From NCBI GenBank assembly GCA_017882245.1, contig JADGPV010000088.1, forward strand, positions 1 to 17,953: 17,953 bases of DNA, read 5' to 3'. The stretch comes from Bacteroidales bacterium. GTDB taxonomy: Bacteria > Bacteroidota > Bacteroidia > Bacteroidales > VadinHA17. Below the pieces are notes generated by a model that searched no databases, was not told where the DNA came from, and worked only from the letters and a program-made list of their open reading frames with translations. Positions 1-7,456 of this stretch are shown here, piece after piece (within the stretch, counting starts at the first letter, position 1; the number at the start of each line of letters is the position of its first letter). The position numbers were made by a program, and so were the translations under genes.

Positions 1-1028
1 GTGACAATACTGTTCTTTCTGTCGAAGATACTGGCGGAGATCTGGAGGAAAGGGCTGATATTGAGTTTTATAATGGCATTATCATCCCCGGCCTTGTAAA
101 CTGCCATACCCATCTTGAGCTCTCTCACATGCGCGGCGTCATACCTGCCGGCAGGGGACTTACCCGCTTCATTGCTACCATAAAGGAGGGACGGGAGGCT
201 GGCATCACTGATATTATAAGGGCTGCACAGCTGGCTGACAGGGAGATGTATTCAGAGGGAATTGCAGTCTGTGGTGACATCAGTAACAACGCCCTGACTA
301 TCAGAACAAAGAGTGACAGCCTTATCAGTTACGTGACTTTTATAGAGGTGTTCGGTATCAATCCCCTGGCAGCCCGCCAGCGCATGAGTGATGCAGTGAA
401 GGTGGAGGCCGCAGCCAAAGCTGCCGGCCTCCGAAGTCACATTACACCCCATGCCGTTTATTCCATGTCGCCATCATTATTTGAGCTGATAATGGAAAAA
501 ATTACCGGAACCTCCGTCACATCATTGCATTTTCTTGAGTCAGCCAGCGAAAGAAAAATGAGCAACAGGCATATTGAGACAGCACTCAAACTGGCAGGTA
601 AAACATCACATCTGATCCTTGTGCATAATACTGTTATCAATAAGGAGGAACTGAAGGCACTAGCTGCTGCTGACAATATCTGGTATTGCCTCTGCCCATC
701 ATCAAACATGCGTATTTCAGGTATGATGCCTCCTGTAAAGCTTCTAAGGCAAGCATCTGACCATATAGTTGTGGGTACTGACAGCCTCGCCTCTGCAGAC
801 CACCTGAGTATCCTGGGGGAGATGAGGCTCCTGCACGAAGCGGTATCTGACCTGCCTCTTGATGAGATCATAAGATGGGGGACCATCAACGGAGCTCGGG
901 CTCTCCGGATGGAAGACATGGCAGGGTCAATAGAACCAGGAAAGAAACCCGGCCTCATGCTCATTGAAAAGGCAGACCTCTCAGCGTTACGCCTTCGCCC
1001 TGACAGCAGGGTGCACAGATTATTGTAA
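1..1028 (+). CDS. Amidohydrolase family protein (TRZ/ATZ, chlorohydrolase/deaminase type), 5' truncated
   Basis: The reading frame is open from base 3, so the true start lies left of the window; 341 residues are visible. The ATG at 129 is not the start, because residues before it carry the family's first metal motif: PGLVNCHTHLE, with H-T-H encoded at 105-113. Further metal-site residues follow: TPHAVYS (like the HAPYTVS of nucleoside and cytosine deaminases), ILVHNTV, and the Asp of GTDSLAS. This is the order expected of a metal-dependent deaminase or hydrolase in a TIM-barrel fold, acting in the cytoplasm. The N-terminal part of the composite beta domain is missing. Relatives deaminate S-adenosylhomocysteine, methylthioadenosine, aminodeoxyfutalosine or guanine; the substrate cannot be told from this sequence. 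A radical SAM gene follows after 25 bases on the same strand. The family is clear, the substrate open. Confidence 0.88.
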   Translation, partial: DNTVLSVEDTGGDLEERADIEFYNGIIIPGLVNCHTHLELSHMRGVIPAGRGLTRFIATIKEGREAGITDIIRAAQLADREMYSEGIAVCGDISNNALTIRTKSDSLISYVTFIEVFGINPLAARQRMSDAVKVEAAAKAAGLRSHITPHAVYSMSPSLFELIMEKITGTSVTSLHFLESASERKMSNRHIETALKLAGKTSHLILVHNTVINKEELKALAAADNIWYCLCPSSNMRISGMMPPVKLLRQASDHIVVGTDSLASADHLSILGEMRLLHEAVSDLPLDEIIRWGTINGARALRMEDMAGSIEPGKKPGLMLIEKADLSALRLRPDSRVHRLL

Positions 1029-1036
1029 ATTTACAA
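1023..1036. repeat. 14-base perfect palindrome over the amidohydrolase stop codon
   Basis: TTGTAAATTTACAA equals its own reverse complement and contains the TAA stop at 1026-1028. It sits 17 bases before the radical SAM start. It is AT-rich with no T-tract beyond it, so it is not a convincing terminator. It could be an operator-like site or chance. Confidence 0.4.
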
Positions 1037-1053
1037 CCTGAACTATCTGATTA

Positions 1054-1836
1054 ATGCCGACATTTCTTTTTGACAGCATAGTATTCGGGCCCGTTCACAG
1101 CCGCAGGCTTGGTGTCTCACTGGGCATAAACCTGTTGCCAGTGAACAGCAAGTTATGCTCATTCAACTGCATCTACTGTGAATGCGGATGGACGACATGC
1201 AGGGCTGCGTCATTAACCAGGCTTCCTTCACGGAGTGAAGTGGGTGATGCCCTCAGAAAGAAACTGGCGGACATGAAAGAGCATGGCAAACAACCTGATG
1301 TGATCACATATGCCGGCAACGGTGAACCCACTTTGCACCCTGATTTCTCAGGAATTATAGATGATTCCATAGCTCTGCGCAATGAATACTTCCCGGCTGC
1401 AAAAATTTCAGTGCTTTCAAACGGCTCTAACCTTCGCCGCAAGTCGGTGCGCGAAGCGCTGAAGAAGGTTGATATGAATATCCTGAAGCTTGATTCAGCT
1501 TTTCCGGAAACAGTAAGGCGATTGAATCAGCCACAAGGCAAATATGACCCCGAGTCTCTGATCCGCAATGTCAGAGACTTTGAAGGCAGGTTTATCATTC
1601 AGTCGCTCTTTGTAAGGGGCGAATACCAGGGAGAGATAATTGATAATGCCACCTCCGCCGAGGTCGATGCATGGCTTGCCGTGATTGAGAGGCTGAAGCC
1701 GCAGTCTGTAATGATCTATACCATCGAACGCGATACCCCGTTGGGTAATAACCTGAAAAAGGTATCCGTTCATGAGCTGAGAGCCATCGCGGCACGCGTG
1801 AACGCCCTGGGGATATCTGCATCTGTCTCCGGCTGA
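1054..1836 (+). CDS. Radical SAM protein, TYW1-like (COG0731-type)
   Basis: A 260-residue protein with the radical SAM cluster motif near residue 35: C-SFN-C-IY-C (CxxxCxxC), which ligates the 4Fe-4S cluster that cleaves SAM. The flanking N-terminal segment (FGPVHSRRLGVSLGINLLP) and the later YAGNGEPTLHPDF and VLSNGS stretches resemble the bacterial and archaeal Fe-S oxidoreductases grouped with the tRNA-wyosine enzyme TYW1. The flavodoxin domain of eukaryotic TYW1 is absent. Since bacteria do not generally make wyosine, the substrate is unknown. The ATG at 1054 leaves about 11 residues before the conserved core and has no clear ribosome-binding site, which is normal in this phylum. It lies 25 bases after the amidohydrolase and 5 bases before the glycosyltransferase, so all three probably share a transcript. 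The fold call is secure, the reaction is not. Confidence 0.9.
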   Translation: MPTFLFDSIVFGPVHSRRLGVSLGINLLPVNSKLCSFNCIYCECGWTTCRAASLTRLPSRSEVGDALRKKLADMKEHGKQPDVITYAGNGEPTLHPDFSGIIDDSIALRNEYFPAAKISVLSNGSNLRRKSVREALKKVDMNILKLDSAFPETVRRLNQPQGKYDPESLIRNVRDFEGRFIIQSLFVRGEYQGEIIDNATSAEVDAWLAVIERLKPQSVMIYTIERDTPLGNNLKKVSVHELRAIAARVNALGISASVSG

Positions 1837-1841
1837 GTATC

Positions 1842-2933
1842 ATGGATGGCAGGAGAATTCTTATCAGCCCCCTGAACTGGGGCTTAGGTCATGCCGGCCG
1901 TATGATACCTCTGGCCATTGAACTGAAGAAAAGAGGCAATGAGATAATCTTCGGCACCGATAAAAGCCTTATTCATGTTCTCGAAAAAGATCTTCATGGT
2001 ATCACCATAATTCAAATTCCCGGAAGCAGGATGCGTTATTCAGGTGTCTTTCCGCAGTATCTTTGCATCTTCCTTCAGGTACCTCTTTTAATCATTTCAG
2101 CATTCAGTGAACATTCGGCACTCAAACGCATTGTTCGTGAATTAAAACCCGATATTATCATCTCAGATAACAGGTTTGGTTTTTTTCACAAAGATGTTTA
2201 CTCCGTTTTTGTAACCCACCAGCTCCGGATAGCGTTCCCCCGGTTTTTACGGTTTCTGGAGCCGGTGGCAGTCTGGCTCAACCGGCAGATAATAGCCGGA
2301 TATGACTTGTGCCTTGTGCCCGATTACCCCGGTAAGGTGAACCTTTCAGGCCGGCTCTCCCATGAGGTGAACCTGCCGGAAAATGTCTTTTATATGGGAC
2401 CGCTTTCAAGGTTCAGCGTAACAGATAAAAGTGAGATTAACATGAATTTGCCACCTCATTATTATTGCCTTATCCTCTCAGGGCCGGAGCCGCAACGCTC
2501 ACTGCTTCTGGAAAAGGTAAGCAGCTCACTGCACGGCATTCAGCTTGTTGTCCTGAGCGGAACACCTTTGACCGGTGACCTGAAAGACGAACACAACATC
2601 AATGTAATAGTAAACCCTGATACAACAACGATGAGACATGTTATCAGGGGTAGTGCAATGGTAATCTCTCGTTCTGGCTACACATCAATCATGGAGCTGG
2701 TGTCACTCGGAAAAGGTGCAGTGTTAATTCCAACACCTGGACAAACCGAACAGGAATACCTCGGACAGTATAATAATGGCCAACATGATTTTATCACTTT
2801 GAAGCAGAATAATTTAGGGGGTTTAAATGAAGCCTGCCAAAAGGAGGAAGTAAAAGCATCAGCCGGTTTTCCTGACAGTTCGGCTCTTTTTGAAGAGGCG
2901 ATCAGACTCTTACTTGACCAGAAGAAAAAGTGA
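1842..2933 (+). CDS. MurG-like glycosyltransferase (GT28-type C-terminal domain)
   Basis: A 363-residue GT-B glycosyltransferase. The N-terminal Rossmann half opens with ILISPLNWGLGHAGRM, a Gly-rich loop also found in MurG and related GT1/GT28 enzymes. The C-terminal half holds the nucleotide-sugar signature SRSGYTSIMELVSLGKGAV followed by LIPTPGQTEQEYLGQY, close to the MurG and diacylglycerol glucosyltransferase pattern. Such enzymes move a sugar from a UDP-type donor to a lipid or polyprenyl acceptor at the cytoplasmic face of the membrane. It is probably not the cell's MurG: no mur, fts or dcw genes are nearby and the acceptor half is divergent. It starts 5 bases after the radical SAM gene, so the two are likely co-transcribed. 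Its last 24 bases overlap the convergent PAP2-like gene, leaving no room for a terminator between them. Donor and acceptor are unknown. Confidence 0.85.
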   Translation: MDGRRILISPLNWGLGHAGRMIPLAIELKKRGNEIIFGTDKSLIHVLEKDLHGITIIQIPGSRMRYSGVFPQYLCIFLQVPLLIISAFSEHSALKRIVRELKPDIIISDNRFGFFHKDVYSVFVTHQLRIAFPRFLRFLEPVAVWLNRQIIAGYDLCLVPDYPGKVNLSGRLSHEVNLPENVFYMGPLSRFSVTDKSEINMNLPPHYYCLILSGPEPQRSLLLEKVSSSLHGIQLVVLSGTPLTGDLKDEHNINVIVNPDTTTMRHVIRGSAMVISRSGYTSIMELVSLGKGAVLIPTPGQTEQEYLGQYNNGQHDFITLKQNNLGGLNEACQKEEVKASAGFPDSSALFEEAIRLLLDQKKK

Positions 2934-3545
2934 CAGCGCCATCACTCCGGCTCCGGCGAGCAATCCTGTCCAGACCTCCGTCGGTGTGTGATCCTCAAGG
3001 TACAATCGTGATGACATTACAGCTCCGCCGAAAAATAATACTGTAACCAGCTGCCATGCTGTCCTGATGTCAAAAAGCAATATCATAAAGACTATCAGTG
3101 ATAGTAATCCGCCTATCCCGGCAGCATGAAGCGAGATCCGGTAAAAGGCGGTAATTACAAGAGTGACCAGCGTCACGATCGCAATTGAAATAAAATATGC
3201 CCTGAAGAGGTTCGGCACCTGTATCCTTATCAAAAGAAATGCTGTGATTGTGTACATCACAAGAGCGAATGTCAGCAGAACAACCCTCTCATTGCGATCC
3301 CTGGCATTAAATGTCTTTATGGCACCCCGGTAATAGAGTACTGCAGCCAGTGACAGCGGAAGGAGCACATTATTAGCCAAAACCAAAATAAAGATTGTCC
3401 TCTTCATCTGGAAGGGGATGAAAGAAAACAGTGTGGGTGAGCTGTATATGAGAATCAGTCCGTACAGCGGGATGAACAAAGGATGAAACATGACAGAAAG
3501 TACATTCGCTGTTTTTGCGACCCACGGTATTTTTGCAGAACTCAT
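2910..3545 (-). CDS. PAP2-like integral membrane protein
   Basis: A 211-residue, very hydrophobic protein with about six predicted membrane helices (roughly residues 20-36, 48-71, 86-107, 113-133, 143-158 and 162-178, with a further hydrophobic C-terminal tail at 191-210). Two spots recall the PAP2 phosphatase active site: FYRISLHAAG near 134-143, in place of the PSGH motif, and SSRLYLEDHTPTE at 178-190, matching SRxxxxxHxxxD with the last Asp replaced by Glu (R180, H186, E190). The first motif, KxxxxxxRP, is not evident, so activity is uncertain. PAP2 enzymes remove phosphate from lipid pyrophosphates such as undecaprenyl pyrophosphate. Its ATG overlaps the rpoN stop (ATGA), which suggests translational coupling and membership of the asnS-rpoN transcript. 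Family similarity is good, function only inferred. Confidence 0.75.
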   Translation of the reverse strand: MSSAKIPWVAKTANVLSVMFHPLFIPLYGLILIYSSPTLFSFIPFQMKRTIFILVLANNVLLPLSLAAVLYYRGAIKTFNARDRNERVVLLTFALVMYTITAFLLIRIQVPNLFRAYFISIAIVTLVTLVITAFYRISLHAAGIGGLLSLIVFMILLFDIRTAWQLVTVLFFGGAVMSSRLYLEDHTPTEVWTGLLAGAGVMALSLFLLVK

Positions 3546-5005
3546 TTTATCTCCTTCCTCATCCTGGCAACAGGAATATTCAGTTGTTCACGGTACTTCG
3601 CGACCGTACGGCGGGCAATAAGGTAACCCTTCTCCTGAAGGATCTCCGTCAGCTTCTCATCTGTCAGCGGCTTACGCTTATCTTCATTCCCCAGGCACTC
3701 CTGAAGGATCCTCTTTATCTCCCGTGTTGAGACTTCATCGCCGGCATCTGTCTGCATTCCTTCAGAGAAAAAGAATTTCAGCGGGTAGATCCCAAAATGC
3801 GTCTGTATGTATTTGCTGTTGGCCACACGTGAAACCGTCGAGATATCCAGCCCGGTCATCTCGGCGACATCTTTTAATATCATTGGCCGAAGCTTGGTGT
3901 CATCTCCCTCTGTAAAATACTCTTTCTGATATTCCAGTATGGCATTCATCGTCAGCAGGAGAGTGTTCTGCCTCTGTTTCATTGCATCAATGAACCATTT
4001 GGCAGCATCAAGCTTCTGCTTAACAAACATTATTGCATCGCGGTTCTGCTTGCCGGCCGCCTTGTCACGCGAATATGTCTGGAGCATCTCACTGTAACCC
4101 CTGTTTACCTTAAGGTCAGGGACATTACGGTTATTCAGGCTGAGTTCAAGCCCGTAATCAGTCTGTTCAAGAATAAAGTCGGGTATTATTTGCTGAGCCG
4201 TCTTATGGTAGGGGTCGTTCACAGCTCCACCGGGTTTAGGGTTCAGCTTCAGGACCTCTTCAATGACGCCCTTCATATCCTGTTCGCTGATCATGAGCTT
4301 CGCCATAATCTTCTCATAATGTCTCCTTGAGAACTCCTCAAAATAATCTTCTAAAACTGTTTTTGTAAGGAGGACTGAGGCAGATGACAGATCCTTCCTT
4401 TCGATCTGCAGCAGGAGGCATTCACGCAGATCGCGCGCTCCCACTCCCGGAGGTTCCAGATCCTGTATGATGGTCAGAACTTCATTCAGTTCTTTCACGT
4501 CGGTGGTTATATTCTGAAGGAAGGCAAGGTCATCAACCATGTTCTCCACCTCCCTGCGAAGATATCCGTCATCGTCGATATTACCTATTATATATTCGCC
4601 CAGTATCTGCTGCCTTTCAGTCTCAGCCCTGAGATTAAACTGGGAAATAATGTTCTCATGAAATGACGTTCCGGCAGAAAAAGGTATTTCCTCCCTCCGT
4701 TCATCGTCCTTTGAAGTATTATTTGACTGAAGGCGATAATCAGGAATATCTTCATCATTGAGGTAATCATCAAGCGCAAACTCATCCTGCTCCCGTTCTT
4801 CCTGTTCCTCATTTATTTCCTCTTCATCCTCGCCCTGAACATCCTCATCTTCTTCTTCTCCTTCCTCCAGGGCGGGGTTCTCTTCCAACTCCTTCTTGAT
4901 ACGCTCTTCAAGCTGCATAGCAGGAACTTCCAGCAGCTTGATCATCTGTATCTGCTGGGGTGATAGTTTCTGGAGCAGCTTCTGCTGTAGCTTCTGATCT
5001 AGCAT
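3542..5005 (-). CDS. rpoN: RNA polymerase sigma-54 factor RpoN
   Basis: A 487-residue protein of normal length for sigma-54. Region I is the Gln/Leu-rich N-terminus (QKLQQKLLQKLSPQQIQMIKL is part of residues 4-24), which interacts with AAA+ activators. A very acidic linker, rich in Glu and Asp, covers about residues 45-80. The core-binding region follows. A helix-turn-helix lies near 375-400 (VAEMTGLDISTVSRVANSKY), and the diagnostic RpoN box ARRTVAKYRE at 464-473 is a perfect match; it reads the -24 promoter element. The protein directs RNA polymerase to -24/-12 promoters and needs an enhancer-binding ATPase, none of which is encoded here. It starts 20 bases after asnS and overlaps the PAP2-like gene by ATGA, so it probably sits mid-operon. 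Identification is secure. Confidence 0.98.
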   Translation of the reverse strand: MLDQKLQQKLLQKLSPQQIQMIKLLEVPAMQLEERIKKELEENPALEEGEEEDEDVQGEDEEEINEEQEEREQDEFALDDYLNDEDIPDYRLQSNNTSKDDERREEIPFSAGTSFHENIISQFNLRAETERQQILGEYIIGNIDDDGYLRREVENMVDDLAFLQNITTDVKELNEVLTIIQDLEPPGVGARDLRECLLLQIERKDLSSASVLLTKTVLEDYFEEFSRRHYEKIMAKLMISEQDMKGVIEEVLKLNPKPGGAVNDPYHKTAQQIIPDFILEQTDYGLELSLNNRNVPDLKVNRGYSEMLQTYSRDKAAGKQNRDAIMFVKQKLDAAKWFIDAMKQRQNTLLLTMNAILEYQKEYFTEGDDTKLRPMILKDVAEMTGLDISTVSRVANSKYIQTHFGIYPLKFFFSEGMQTDAGDEVSTREIKRILQECLGNEDKRKPLTDEKLTEILQEKGYLIARRTVAKYREQLNIPVARMRKEIK

Positions 5006-5025
5006 GCTACTTGTCGTCTAACTCG

Positions 5026-6414
5026 CTAAAATTCAGCGTTACGCGGAGTTCTCGGGAAGGGTATTACATCGCGGATATTTGACATGCCTGTCATGAAAAG
5101 TATCAGGCGTTCAAAGCCAAGGCCAAATCCTGAATGAGGAACTGTTCCGAATTTTCTGGTGTCAAGATACCACCACAGGTCCTTAAGTGGTAGGTTCATC
5201 TCTTCAATCCTTCGCGTCAGCTTATCAAGCTCCTCCTCTCTTTGTGACCCTCCGATGATCTCACCTATTCCCGGGAAGAGAACATCCATAGCCCTGACGG
5301 TATTGCTGTCATCATTCAGTTTCATGTAAAAAGCCTTGATTGCTTTGGGATAATCGGTAAGTATCACCGGGCGTTTGAAGTGTACCTCCACAAGATAACG
5401 TTCATGCTCTGCCTGCAGGTCACGCCCCCATCCGATCTCATATTCCCATTTGTGATCAGCTGCCTCAAGTATCTTTATTGCCTCGGTATATGTCAGCCTG
5501 ACAAAGCTGTTGGCAAGGACAAACTCGAGCCGCTCAATAAGATCCTTGTCAATCATTTTATTGAGAAACTCCAGGTCTTCACGGCAGTTGTCAAGAGCAT
5601 ATTTTATGAGGTATTTCAGGAAGTCCTCAGCCATATCCATGTTATCGTTGAGGTCCCAGAATGCCATCTCCGGTTCTATCATCCAGAACTCTGCCAGGTG
5701 ACGGGGTGTGTTCGAGTTTTCTGCGCGGAACGTAGGCCCGAATGTGTAAATCTCTCCCAATGCCAGGGCTCCCAGCTCGCCCTCGAGCTGACCCGAGACA
5801 GTAAGATTTGTGGGTTTGCCGAAGAAATCCTTTTCAAAATCAACAGCACCTTTATCCGTATGCGGCAGGTCATTCAGGTCAAGTGTCGTGACGTGGAACA
5901 TCTCGCCGGCCCCTTCAGCGTCACTGCCGGTGATAACAGGTGTATGCAGGTAAAAGAAGCCCCTGTCGTTAAAGTACTTATGTATGCCGAAGGCCATGGC
6001 ATGGCGGATACGCATAACTGCCCCGAAAGTGTTCGTGCGGAAACGGAGATGGGCTATCTCCCTGAGGAACTCCATCGAGTGCCCCTTTTTCTGAAGAGGG
6101 TAAATATCAGGATCGCACTTTCCGTAAAGAACAACTTCGGAAGCAAGGATCTCAACGCTCTGTCCTTTGCCCTGCGACGCTTCCAGTGTTCCGGTAACAC
6201 CGAGGCTGGCGCCTGTGGTGATATCCCTGAGGAGATCAGCCGGGAAAAGGCTGATATCTATTACTACCTGGATATTATTTATAGTGGAGCCGTCATTCAA
6301 TGCAACGAATGCAACGTTCTTTATTTCTCTCTTTGTCCTGACCCATCCTTTTACTAATACCTTCTCTCCGGTCACAGGACCTGCAAGTAGTTCCTTTACT
6401 CTTTTCCTCTTCAT
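5026..6414 (-). CDS. asnS: Asparaginyl-tRNA synthetase
   Basis: A 462-residue class IIb aminoacyl-tRNA synthetase that charges tRNA-Asn in the cytoplasm. The N-terminal OB-fold (about residues 15-105, including VLVKGWVRTKREIKNVAFV) binds the anticodon. The catalytic domain carries motif 2 (FRAENSNTPRHLAEFWMIEP) and motif 3 (GFGLGFERLILFMTG). Length and the segment after motif 2 fit AsnRS rather than AspRS. Its presence suggests that Asn-tRNA is made directly; whether the transamidation route (GatCAB) also exists cannot be judged here. It is the first gene of a minus-strand unit with rpoN 20 bases downstream. A strong Bacteroidota-type promoter lies just upstream (6437-6468), and the ATG at 6414 falls about 22 bases after its -7 box. 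Identification is secure. Confidence 0.98.
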   Translation of the reverse strand: MKRKRVKELLAGPVTGEKVLVKGWVRTKREIKNVAFVALNDGSTINNIQVVIDISLFPADLLRDITTGASLGVTGTLEASQGKGQSVEILASEVVLYGKCDPDIYPLQKKGHSMEFLREIAHLRFRTNTFGAVMRIRHAMAFGIHKYFNDRGFFYLHTPVITGSDAEGAGEMFHVTTLDLNDLPHTDKGAVDFEKDFFGKPTNLTVSGQLEGELGALALGEIYTFGPTFRAENSNTPRHLAEFWMIEPEMAFWDLNDNMDMAEDFLKYLIKYALDNCREDLEFLNKMIDKDLIERLEFVLANSFVRLTYTEAIKILEAADHKWEYEIGWGRDLQAEHERYLVEVHFKRPVILTDYPKAIKAFYMKLNDDSNTVRAMDVLFPGIGEIIGGSQREEELDKLTRRIEEMNLPLKDLWWYLDTRKFGTVPHSGFGLGFERLILFMTGMSNIRDVIPFPRTPRNAEF

Positions 6415-6436
6415 AAATGATAAATACTATACTTCA

Positions 6437-6468
6437 CAAAAATAGCATTTTGTTACTCTGCAGGCAAG
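6437..6468 (-). promoter_or_regulatory. Promoter of asnS (Bacteroidota type)
   Basis: Read on the minus strand, TATTTTTG (6444-6437) matches the -7 consensus TAnnTTTG at all fixed positions. CTTG (6468-6465) lies 20 bases upstream and matches the -33 TTTG at three of four. The asnS ATG follows 22 bases after the -7 box, giving a short leader. Confidence 0.7.
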
Positions 6469-6492
6469 GCTCTGCTAATAAATGGCACTATT

Positions 6493-6504
6493 TTTGTGCA
6501 CAAA
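6493..6504. repeat. 12-base perfect palindrome between asnS and the stress protein
   Basis: TTTGTGCACAAA is its own reverse complement. It lies between the divergent asnS and universal-stress promoters, about 48 bases upstream of the -33 element of the latter. It could be an operator for a dimeric regulator. It does not match the FNR (TTGAT-N4-ATCAA) or CRP (TGTGA-N6-TCACA) consensus, and no T-tract follows. Confidence 0.45.
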
Positions 6505-6551
6505 GGCAATTTTCCGTGCAGCACTGCCGTTTCTATAAAGGGATTCAGCTA

Positions 6552-6582
6552 TTTGAATTATCAGGGAAATTAGGTATATTTA
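6552..6582 (+). promoter_or_regulatory. Promoter of the universal stress protein gene (Bacteroidota type)
   Basis: TTTG at 6552-6555, exactly 19 bases, then TATATTTA at 6575-6582, which matches TAnnTTTG except for the last base. The start codon at 6610 is 27 bases further on. Spacing and both boxes fit the vegetative promoter of this phylum. Confidence 0.75.
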
Positions 6583-6609
6583 CCTTTCTAATCAGAAAAG
6601 CATCAGGAT

Positions 6610-7452
6610 ATGGAAGTTGATAGCAAGATTATCGTAGTGCCGTGGGATTTCACTCCCATCGCTGAGTATGCGTTGCAGCACGCTGTAAAGATATCGCGTA
6701 TGACGCACAATGATATCTGCCTTTTGCATATTGTTGAGAAGATAACCACTGAAGGCGGGATTAAGGCTAAACAGGCTTCGATGACCATCAAGGGTAACGA
6801 GATAGAGCGTAATTTTGGCGTTGTGGTAAAGACACATGTTCAGCGCGGTACCATATTCAAACAGATACCCGAGTTTGTTAACGACCGCGGTGCGTCACTG
6901 GTTGTCATGGGCACTCACGGGATGAGCGGGATGCAAAAACTCACGGGGAGCTGGGCGCTGAAAGTGATTGCAAAATCAAAGGTTCCTTACATAGTAGTTC
7001 AGGCTCCGCCGAGCGATCAGGAGAGATATCACAATATCGTATGCCCCATTGACTGGCGTGCCGAAGAAAAAGAGAAGCTCTCAATGGCAGTCTTCATGGG
7101 CAAATACTTTGATTCAAAGATCCACATCCTGAAGGCAACCCGGAAAGATGAGTCACTGGCGAAAAAGGCCAACCTGAACCTGAATTATACGGTAAGGATG
7201 CTCATACAGAATAATATTGAGTATGAGATCAGGGAAGTGCCGTCTGATAAGTTTGCCGAGCAGACCATTGAGATAGCTCAGCAGATTAATGCAGACCTCA
7301 TCCTTATAATGACTACCAAAGACATCACTTTTGCCGATTATGTGATAGGCGCAAAAGAACAGGAAATCATTGCCAACAGCTCAAAGATACCGGTCTGCTG
7401 TGTAAACCCGTCGTCGGCCTTTGCCAACCTCGGGCAGTTCATGTACGGTTGA
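6610..7452 (+). CDS. Universal stress protein, tandem UspA domains
   Basis: A 280-residue protein with two Usp folds. The first (about 1-135) opens with KIIVVPWDFTPIAEYALQHA and ends with GTHGMSGMQKLTGSWALKV, which corresponds to the Usp phosphate-binding loop. The second (about 145-270) starts near NIVCPIDWRAEEKEKLSMAV but lacks a recognisable Gly-rich loop, so only the first half may bind nucleotide. Usp proteins are cytoplasmic and are linked to survival under starvation, redox stress or slow growth; no enzymatic reaction can be assigned. A well-matched promoter lies at 6552-6582. The stop is 4 bases before gldA, so the two are almost certainly one transcript. Family call is secure, role generic. 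Confidence 0.92.
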   Translation: MEVDSKIIVVPWDFTPIAEYALQHAVKISRMTHNDICLLHIVEKITTEGGIKAKQASMTIKGNEIERNFGVVVKTHVQRGTIFKQIPEFVNDRGASLVVMGTHGMSGMQKLTGSWALKVIAKSKVPYIVVQAPPSDQERYHNIVCPIDWRAEEKEKLSMAVFMGKYFDSKIHILKATRKDESLAKKANLNLNYTVRMLIQNNIEYEIREVPSDKFAEQTIEIAQQINADLILIMTTKDITFADYVIGAKEQEIIANSSKIPVCCVNPSSAFANLGQFMYG

Positions 7453-7456
7453 TGGC

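Noticed and set aside
129..131. ATG at 129 as start of the amidohydrolase
   Set aside because: The frame continues to the window edge and the HTH metal motif at 105-113 lies before this ATG.
458..964. A 168-codon minus-strand frame inside the amidohydrolase
   Set aside because: It is antisense to a gene with clear catalytic motifs and its translation has no recognisable features.
5380..6357. A 325-codon open frame on the plus strand opposite asnS
   Set aside because: It lies wholly inside the secure asnS gene on the other strand, has no recognisable domain, and reads as a shadow of asnS codon bias.
7421..7456. TTG at 7421 as start of gldA
   Set aside because: It lies inside the upstream gene; the ATG at 7457 matches the family N-terminus and the short intergenic spacing.
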